A stretch of DNA of 12,730 bases from Methanobacteriota archaeon. GTDB lineage: Archaea; Thermoplasmatota; DTKX01; GCA-020343715. The DNA lies in contig JAUVEQ010000038.1 of NCBI GenBank assembly GCA_030594725.1, positions 1 through 12,730 on the forward strand. Reading direction: 5' to 3'. Both the position numbers and the translations under genes were made by a program. Shown piece by piece: positions 1-5,577 of the stretch (position 1 is its first letter; the number at the start of each line of letters is the position of its first letter). Under the pieces are notes generated by a model that was not told where the DNA came from, did no database searches, and worked only from the letters and a program-made list of their open reading frames with translations.

Positions 1-1634
1 AAGATGTAGATGCCGTATCCGTCGTTCAGGTTGAACTGGCTGTTGCGGAAGATGTAGTTGGTGCTGGTCGCCGTGTTGACCGCCATGGTCCCGCCCATGT
101 TGATGCCCATGCCGTTGCCCCTGTTGTCGGATATGGTGCAATCGAAGACGCTGATATCGAGCCTGGCCGTCAGCGAGTTGCCGACCAGGGAGATCGCGCC
201 CTCGTCCATGGTCGCCTCGGGGTCGTTCCCGGTGGCGGTGGTGTTGTGCATCATGAAGGTCAGGTCGCCACTGAGCAGGTTGGCGTTGACATGCAGTCCA
301 GCGCCCATGTTGTCGGAGTAGGTGACGGACCCGTCGACCAACACGAGCACGTCCCCGCTCCATATCTGGACGTCGATGTAGACGCCCCGGGCGTGGTTGC
401 GCCTGAAGTTGTTCTTCTCCATGATGACGGTGAGGTCGCCGCTACCGCCCTGGGCGGTGATGACGAGGCCGCAGTCGTCGGTGCCGGATATCGAACCCTC
501 GCCGTTGTCGTCGAAGTCGCTGTCCGAGACATTTATCGTGCAATCGCGGGAGACGGTGTTGAGCACGAACATCGCCCCGCCCTTGGCGTTGCTGCTGAGG
601 ACGTTGTCGATGATGATGTCGAAGTTCATCAGCCCGCCCGTCGCGGCCCCGCTGACGATGACGTACAGTCCGACGTTCGAGGTGGTGATGTCGTTGTTCT
701 CCATGCTGGCGCCCACGCCCTGGTAGGAGTAGACACCGGCCACATGATACCGGTAGAACCTCTGGTTGACGGTGTTGCCACCATCGTCGAAGGTGAGGGT
801 GCCGCTGGTGAGCACGCCGGTCTTGATGATGGTGTTGCTCTCCATGTCCAGTCGTGTCATGCGGGCGCCCACGGCGGCGGCGATGGTCTGGTAATCGTTG
901 ATGTTGACCGCCGAGTCCCTGTAGTAGACCCCGCTCATCGTGGTGAACACACCGATGTCGGTGAACACGTTGCTATCGAGCCTGGCCGCCCCGTTGTCCA
1001 TCAGCACGCCGAAGGCCATTGCCGTCCATCGGGTGGTGGAGATGTTGGAGGTCGACTGGTAGTAGGGACGAACGTCGTAGATCACGTCGCGGATGGTGTT
1101 GCCGTAGAGCTTGGGAGTGGACCCGCTCACGTACACCATGCACAGCAGCCCGTCGCTCAGGGTGCTGTTCCCGATGTACACGTTGTCGGAGTAGATCTGT
1201 ATGCCGCCCTTCAGGCCCACAAGGCTCGGCGGGTTCCCGGTGGAGGCGTCGAAGGACTGACCCTGGCCCCAGGTATCTGTCACCGTAATGCCTTCCAGGT
1301 TCGCCTGGCCGCTCAGGACGACCTCGTAACGGTACATGGGTTCGTACGCTGATATCGAACCACCGTCCATTGTCAGCTTGCCACCGTTGTTCACACGTAT
1401 GGCGAACTCCCCGTCCTCGGAGCAGTTCATGATTATGTCGATGTTCGTGAGTTCCAACCATCCGCCGGAGTACACCGTGATGTTGCCTCTTACGTACAGG
1501 CTATCCGAGGCCAATGCGGTGTGACCCGAGATGTCCATGTTACCGGGGACGTCGAGTGCGGAGGCGGTCGATGCGAGGGCTAGGACCGCGAGCGCCATAG
1601 CGATAATAAGATAGGGCCAGTGGGGAAACCTCAT
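1..1634 (-). CDS. Secreted right-handed beta-helix surface protein, third paralog (3' end outside window)
   Basis: The frame is open from an ATG at 1634 to the left edge, giving 544 full codons with no stop and no C-terminus in view. Residues 1-26 form a signal peptide: MRF, a hydrophobic stretch at about 8-21, and a likely cleavage after Ala-Ser-Ala. The mature part is a chain of short beta-strand repeats rich in Asn, Gly, Asp and Ile/Val, typical of parallel right-handed beta-helices (NosD/pectate-lyase-like fold). The first coils (NITVYSGGWLELTNIDIIM) match the starts of the two upstream proteins, so this is a paralog of them. By analogy the missing part should carry Ig-like modules and a membrane helix. 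No catalytic residues of polysaccharide lyases are recognised, so a structural or adhesive role is inferred. It has its own TATA promoter and no strong Shine-Dalgarno. Coding status is very likely; the fold assignment is strong; the function is unknown. Confidence 0.93.
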   Translation of the reverse strand, partial: MRFPHWPYLIIAMALAVLALASTASALDVPGNMDISGHTALASDSLYVRGNITVYSGGWLELTNIDIIMNCSEDGEFAIRVNNGGKLTMDGGSISAYEPMYRYEVVLSGQANLEGITVTDTWGQGQSFDASTGNPPSLVGLKGGIQIYSDNVYIGNSTLSDGLLCMVYVSGSTPKLYGNTIRDVIYDVRPYYQSTSNISTTRWTAMAFGVLMDNGAARLDSNVFTDIGVFTTMSGVYYRDSAVNINDYQTIAAAVGARMTRLDMESNTIIKTGVLTSGTLTFDDGGNTVNQRFYRYHVAGVYSYQGVGASMENNDITTSNVGLYVIVSGAATGGLMNFDIIIDNVLSSNAKGGAMFVLNTVSRDCTINVSDSDFDDNGEGSISGTDDCGLVITAQGGSGDLTVIMEKNNFRRNHARGVYIDVQIWSGDVLVLVDGSVTYSDNMGAGLHVNANLLSGDLTFMMHNTTATGNDPEATMDEGAISLVGNSLTARLDISVFDCTISDNRGNGMGINMGGTMAVNTATSTNYIFRNSQFNLNDGYGIYI

Positions 1635-1650
1635 AGTGACCACTAATCCG

Positions 1651-1666
1651 CAAACCGGTGGGTTTG
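1651..1666 (-). repeat. Inverted repeat between TATA box and start codon (operator candidate)
   Basis: The minus strand reads CAAACC-cacc-GGTTTG, a perfect 6-bp inverted repeat with a 4-bp spacer. It directly abuts the TATA box at 1667-1672 and ends 16 bp before the ATG. A dyad here would overlap the RNA polymerase contact region, as archaeal repressor sites often do. It would lie mostly upstream of the expected transcript start, so a DNA-level site is more likely than an RNA hairpin. No regulator is known. Confidence 0.4.
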
Positions 1667-1681
1667 TATAAATAACTTTGG
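1665..1681 (-). promoter_or_regulatory. Archaeal BRE/TATA promoter of the 1-1634 gene
   Basis: On the minus strand a BRE-like CCAAAG (1676-1681) runs directly into TTATTTATACA (1665-1675). This is a good archaeal TATA box centred about 36 nt before the ATG at 1634. With the usual TATA-to-start distance of about 26 nt, transcription would begin near 1644, leaving a leader of roughly 10 nt without a clear Shine-Dalgarno. It is the most AT-rich patch in this 154-bp intergenic gap. The third paralog therefore probably has its own promoter instead of relying on readthrough. Confidence 0.72.
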
Positions 1682-1699
1682 TTGACGTTGACGCGCCAG

Positions 1700-1738
1700 C
1701 GGAGGTACTGGCCCTCCGTCCAACCAAGCCCTCGGAGG
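1700..1738 (-). other. Two mutually exclusive GC-rich hairpins in the intergenic gap
   Basis: On the plus strand CGGAGG (1700-1705), CCTCCG (1713-1718) and CGGAGG (1733-1738) occur in series. The middle element can pair with either neighbour, giving two alternative 6-bp stems. The block lies downstream of the 1789-5577 gene and upstream of the promoter at 1665-1681. It could be 3'-end structure of the upstream transcript. No T-run follows, so a classical terminator is not supported. Confidence 0.3.
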
Positions 1739-1746
1739 TCACTTTG

Positions 1747-1774
1747 GGGGAGTTATCGAAACGTTCGTCTCCCC
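1747..1774 (-). other. Imperfect hairpin just after the 1789-5577 gene
   Basis: GGGGAG (1747-1752) pairs with CTCCCC (1769-1774), with an inner CGAA/TTCG pairing (1757-1760 with 1764-1767). On the minus strand this structure begins 14 nt after the TAG stop of the preceding gene. It may protect or define the 3' end of that mRNA. Archaeal termination usually needs a U-rich tract, and none follows, so a terminator call is weak. Confidence 0.3.
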
Positions 1775-1788
1775 TGTTTATCCGATGC

Positions 1789-4700
1789 CTATCTCCAGGG
1801 AGGCTTGGGCGGAACGCCCTGCTCGGGTGCCTGCTCGGGAACCTGCTCGGGGGACGGTCCCTGGTCCTGTCCCTGGTCTCCCTGCCATTCCGGTGGCGGT
1901 GGGGGAAGGGGTCTGCGGGTCGGTTCCGGCTCGGGTTGGGGCCCGGGCTCGGGGGACGGGGCCTCCGGCTCGATGGGTTCTGGCGGGATCGGTGGGATAC
2001 CATGTCCCGAACCCCAGGCGGGGGTGGCGTGGAGCGGGCCTTCCGTCTCGATGATCTCTTCATCGTCGGGCCTCCCGGTCCTGTTGCGGATCCCGGGATA
2101 GACCACCGCCAATCCGATGACCAGCATGCCGATCATCAGGGCGATGGACAGGCCCATGCCAGCATCCATTATGCCGACGGGCTCCGGTTCCTCGTCATAA
2201 CGGGTCACGTTGACCAGCTGGGTGACGCTGTTGCCGGCCATGTCTAAGGCAACGACGCGGATCTGGTTCTTGCCCTTCTGCAGGTGCACCGCCTCGGTGA
2301 ACTCGCCACTGAGGCCGAGCACGACGGGGATCCCGTTGATCCTCACTTCGGACCCGTCCGTCAGGATACCGCTCACCTCGACTATCTCGTTGGGCGTGCG
2401 ATCCGCGGTGGGCCTGAGCGTCATGACCGGGGGTTCCAGGTCGTGTTCCACCTGGAGCACTATCTCCTCGACGTTGCCCACGCCGTCCCTGGCCAGGATG
2501 TGTATCGTGTTGAGGCCCCGCACCAGGGGGTACTCGTCGTAGCGGAAGATGTTCTCCAACCGCACCAGGTAGATCATGTCGAATGTATCGTGCTGGGGTT
2601 CGCCCCAGATCTCCAGGTCCACGTCGGCCTCGACGTGGCCCCGGATGCGCACCGTGGGGTCCCGCGTCTCCAGGTACAGGTCCGGCTCCTCCAGCTCCAG
2701 CTGGGGAGGCGTGGTGTCCAGGGTGATGAGGTAACGGCGGGCCACGTAGTTCCGGGCGTTGTCCCAGGCCTCGATGGATATGGGATTGACGCCCTCGTCC
2801 AGCCTGAAGTCCTTAGAGAAGGTCTGGTCCACAACATCCACCAGCAGCCCGTTTATTATGACCATCTCGATCGTCGGGTCATCGATGGTGCCCCGGATGG
2901 CCAGGTAGCGCTCGCTGGTCAGGATGTCGCCCTGGGGGGTCTCGACGCGAAGCAGGGGCGGGATGCTGTCCAGGTGGACGTTGCGTACCTCCATCTCGAC
3001 GTTGTTCGCCTTGTCCACGGCCTCAACGATGACCTGGTTCAGGCCCTCGGTCAGGTAGATGGTGCTGGCGAACCGACCATCGAAGGTGGGTATCGGTTCC
3101 CCGTTCACCCGGATGATGGCCCCCAGCTCGGTTATCCCCTTGACCTCCACCTGGGATATGTTGGTCCAGATGTCATCCTCCGGACTGGTGAGGATGAGCT
3201 TGGGCACCGTGCTGTCGCGCACGATCGCCTTGATGATCTCGAGGGTGTTCCCCACGTGGTCCGTCGCCACGATCAGGAACTCGTTGGAGCCGCTGTGGAT
3301 GTCCTGGGTCGTCTCCCAGGTGCCGTCGGGCATAACGACCACTTCCTGTCGGTTGATGACGAGGCTCACCTGACCGAACACCCGCCCGCGTATGGTGTAG
3401 TTCTCCTCGTTGGTGAACCAGGTCTCCTTCACGGGGTCAAGCACCTGGAGGTCTGGTGGTGTCAGGTCTATCTCGACGTTCTTGACCTCCTCCTCTTGGG
3501 GGTTGCCGGCCTCGTCCCACGCCCTGAAGTAGATGGTGTGGACGCCCTCGGTGAGTTCCAGGGTGGCGGCCCAGGTCTGCTCCCGACCTCCCGCCAGGAT
3601 CCACTCCTCGCGGTCCAGGGAGACCTCGGTCCGGTTGATGCCGGCGCCCACGTCGGTACACATCCCCCTGACCTCGAGGGTGGTCGTATCCTGGGCATGG
3701 CCCGGATTGGGTGTGAAGACGTAGATCGTGGGTGGCACGTAGTCATCGATGATTATGCGCACGTCCAGGTTCGTTATGAACACGAACTCCTTGCCCTTCG
3801 TGGAGGACTCGAGCCCCGCGTTGTACGCCTTGATGTACAGGGGTGTGTTGGACACCTCGGACTGGGAGCCCTGGGAGACGTAGATCGTCTTGGATGTCAG
3901 GACGAGGGTGCCGACGGTGCCGTTCTCGTCGGCGATGCCGCCGTAGACGAAGGCCTCGGTCTTGTTGAACACCTGGACGAATGCACCCGGTATCGGGAGG
4001 TGGTTCTGCCACGTCACCTCGATCTCCACGTAGTACATGATGCGCACCGTCGAGCCCCCGCTGTACGAGTAGCTCTGGATGCGCAGGTTGGGAAGGCTGC
4101 AGTTGACGCAGTCCACCGCGGTGTTCTGCAGGTAGAAGGTGGCCTGGACGGCGTTGCGAATGGTGGAGTTGGCAAGGTAGACGTGAGCTCCGTTCCAGTT
4201 GGTCACGTAGATCCCGTAGTTGGCTCCCACCAGCTCCGATTCGAGTATCCTGACCCTGGGCGGTTGGTTCCGGCCGTAGCTGACGTAGAGGTTCATGCCC
4301 AGGCCTGGACGGCCGTCGAGGAAGGAGTCCTCGATCCTGTGGGTGCCATCACCCACGTAGATATTGTAGGCATTGCTCACAACATTGTTGGTGTTCGTGT
4401 AGTTGATGAGATTCAGGGAGGTCTCCTGGACCCAGATGTTGGCAAGCACCAGGTTTCCACTGGCCGTGGTGTTGGCCACGGTCATCTTGCCGCCACCTGA
4501 TGAGATGTAGATGCCACCAGAGGGACTGAGGACACTGGTATCACGGAGGTAACGGTTGCCCGAGATCACGCATCGGTCCACCAGCTCGGGGTAACCTCCT
4601 TCGATCCCGTATATCCCGAACAGGTCATTGGTCTCGAAGAGGGAATCCAATATGATGGGATGGCTCCTCGTGCCCACGCACACCAGACCGCCCTCGGGGA

Positions 4701-5577
4701 CGCTGTCATAGAAGAACTGCTCGTAGAAGATCTGCTGGACGCTTTCGACCAACCTGTCCGCGGGCTGGTCGCCGTTGGTCAGGAAGTCGCACCCGGTGAT
4801 GTTGGGCGACGAGCTGTAGGCGAGTATGCCCCTGCCGAAGGTCATGACGCCGTTGTAGTAGTAAGAGGTGGTGTAGAACGGGTAGGCGGTGGACCGTTGA
4901 CCGTTGTTGGAGAAGACGCAATCGGTGATGTTCGGGTCGGAGTTCTCCAAGAAGAGGCCGGTGGCATCCACGTACCAAGCGTAGATGTACTGGTATCCGA
5001 AGTAGTAGCTGTACTGGTAGACATTGTAGGTGTTCATGTACTCGGCGTTGGAGAACTCGCAGCCGATGATCTCGGGGTTCGCGTCGCTCACGAACACGTT
5101 GATGCGCTGGCTGTGGTGGAACTTGGAGTCGATGAGCCTGGAGGAGGAGTTGTAGATCTGCACGCCGCCGGCGATGTCGTCCCAGGCGTCCCACTTGAAC
5201 CCGTTGGCGGCCACGTCCCGTACGTCGGAGTCGATGATGACCAGCTGGCCCTGGGCCTCGAACCAGTAATGGGCGTCCGCGTCAGATGCCTTGAGGTTCA
5301 CGTTGGAGAGCTCCAGTGAGGAGCCAGCCTCCACGTAGATGATGAGCAGGCCATCGATGGACGAGTCCATGGTGAGGGTCATGTTGTCCAATTTCAGCGA
5401 ACCGCTGTTGTTGACAGATATGTTGGCCGCCAGGGTAAGGTCGCTGCCCCAGAAGGTGTTGTCTTCGACTATCCAGTCACCACTCGATGGCGGGTCGGTC
5501 TGGGCGACGACGGTGGCTCCAAGCACCACCAGGGTTGCCATGAGGGCTATCAATGTCACGATGGTAAGGTTCCTCAT
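1789..5577 (-). CDS. Membrane-anchored beta-helix/Ig-like surface protein with proline-rich cytoplasmic tail
   Basis: A complete 1262-residue protein. A signal peptide spans residues 1-25 (hydrophobic core 5-21, cleavage near Val-Val-Ala/Gln). Residues about 35-510 are right-handed beta-helix coils, with repeated xITxCxF-type rungs and tyrosine-rich loops at 182-203 and 231-242. Residues 512-590 form a connector domain (VTWQN...PGAFVQVFN) resembling a carboxypeptidase-regulatory/Ig fold. Six Ig-like modules follow at about 614-706, 707-789, 790-872, 873-956, 957-1048 and 1049-1127; most end in D-x-AGN and D-x-xPP and resemble glucodextranase domain B. One membrane helix lies at about 1137-1160. 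The tail of about 100 residues is proline-rich, with a PPPPP run and PEQ repeats. The start overlaps the upstream stop (ATGA) and has a GGGGGTG Shine-Dalgarno. Many NxS/T sequons suggest glycosylation. Inferred role: adhesin or envelope scaffold; no enzyme active site is recognised. Confidence 0.95.
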   Translation of the reverse strand: MRNLTIVTLIALMATLVVLGATVVAQTDPPSSGDWIVEDNTFWGSDLTLAANISVNNSGSLKLDNMTLTMDSSIDGLLIIYVEAGSSLELSNVNLKASDADAHYWFEAQGQLVIIDSDVRDVAANGFKWDAWDDIAGGVQIYNSSSRLIDSKFHHSQRINVFVSDANPEIIGCEFSNAEYMNTYNVYQYSYYFGYQYIYAWYVDATGLFLENSDPNITDCVFSNNGQRSTAYPFYTTSYYYNGVMTFGRGILAYSSSPNITGCDFLTNGDQPADRLVESVQQIFYEQFFYDSVPEGGLVCVGTRSHPIILDSLFETNDLFGIYGIEGGYPELVDRCVISGNRYLRDTSVLSPSGGIYISSGGGKMTVANTTASGNLVLANIWVQETSLNLINYTNTNNVVSNAYNIYVGDGTHRIEDSFLDGRPGLGMNLYVSYGRNQPPRVRILESELVGANYGIYVTNWNGAHVYLANSTIRNAVQATFYLQNTAVDCVNCSLPNLRIQSYSYSGGSTVRIMYYVEIEVTWQNHLPIPGAFVQVFNKTEAFVYGGIADENGTVGTLVLTSKTIYVSQGSQSEVSNTPLYIKAYNAGLESSTKGKEFVFITNLDVRIIIDDYVPPTIYVFTPNPGHAQDTTTLEVRGMCTDVGAGINRTEVSLDREEWILAGGREQTWAATLELTEGVHTIYFRAWDEAGNPQEEEVKNVEIDLTPPDLQVLDPVKETWFTNEENYTIRGRVFGQVSLVINRQEVVVMPDGTWETTQDIHSGSNEFLIVATDHVGNTLEIIKAIVRDSTVPKLILTSPEDDIWTNISQVEVKGITELGAIIRVNGEPIPTFDGRFASTIYLTEGLNQVIVEAVDKANNVEMEVRNVHLDSIPPLLRVETPQGDILTSERYLAIRGTIDDPTIEMVIINGLLVDVVDQTFSKDFRLDEGVNPISIEAWDNARNYVARRYLITLDTTPPQLELEEPDLYLETRDPTVRIRGHVEADVDLEIWGEPQHDTFDMIYLVRLENIFRYDEYPLVRGLNTIHILARDGVGNVEEIVLQVEHDLEPPVMTLRPTADRTPNEIVEVSGILTDGSEVRINGIPVVLGLSGEFTEAVHLQKGKNQIRVVALDMAGNSVTQLVNVTRYDEEPEPVGIMDAGMGLSIALMIGMLVIGLAVVYPGIRNRTGRPDDEEIIETEGPLHATPAWGSGHGIPPIPPEPIEPEAPSPEPGPQPEPEPTRRPLPPPPPEWQGDQGQDQGPSPEQVPEQAPEQGVPPKPPWR
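1818..1853 (-). repeat. 12-bp tandem repeat (x3) encoding PEQ units
   Basis: The plus strand carries CCTGCTCGGGTG, CCTGCTCGGGAA and CCTGCTCGGGGG in tandem, identical in the first ten bases. They encode the cytoplasmic-tail motif PEQ-V, PEQ-A, PEQ-G (residues 1243-1254) of the surrounding gene. A second short repeat follows at about 1859-1885, encoding a Gly-Asp-Gln run. The pattern is typical of replication-slippage growth and could vary in copy number between strains. Confidence 0.75.
2197..3738 (-). repeat. Array of six Ig-like modules (protein-level repeat)
   Basis: Residues 614-1127 of the surrounding protein are six modules of about 80-95 residues. The consensus runs roughly PP-x-L-x-(8-15)-T-x-(5)-V-x-G, then V-x-I/V-N-G, then G-x-F/W, then L-x-E-G-x-N-x-I-x-V-x-A-x-D-x-x-GN. 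This is the pattern of Glucodextran_B / bacterial Ig-like stalk domains. The first module is distinct (HAQDTTTL, Cys640, EVSLDREEW), and the fifth has an insertion. Sequence has diverged at the DNA level, so the duplications are old. They probably form a stiff stalk lifting the beta-helix off the membrane. Confidence 0.8.

Noticed and set aside
246..1352. 368-codon open frame on the plus strand
   Set aside because: Antisense to the partial beta-helix gene at 1-1634, which has a start, signal peptide, promoter and clear paralogs.
1741..1788. Intrinsic terminator after the 1789-5577 gene
   Set aside because: A hairpin exists, but no T-rich tract follows on the minus strand, so I record it only as a structure.
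2284..4500. 738-codon open frame on the plus strand, antisense to the beta-helix/Ig gene
   Set aside because: Its translation is a Val/Asp/His/Gly-rich string without domains, typical of the mirror frame of a GC-rich gene. The opposite strand has a signal peptide, repeats, a membrane helix and coherent family motifs.
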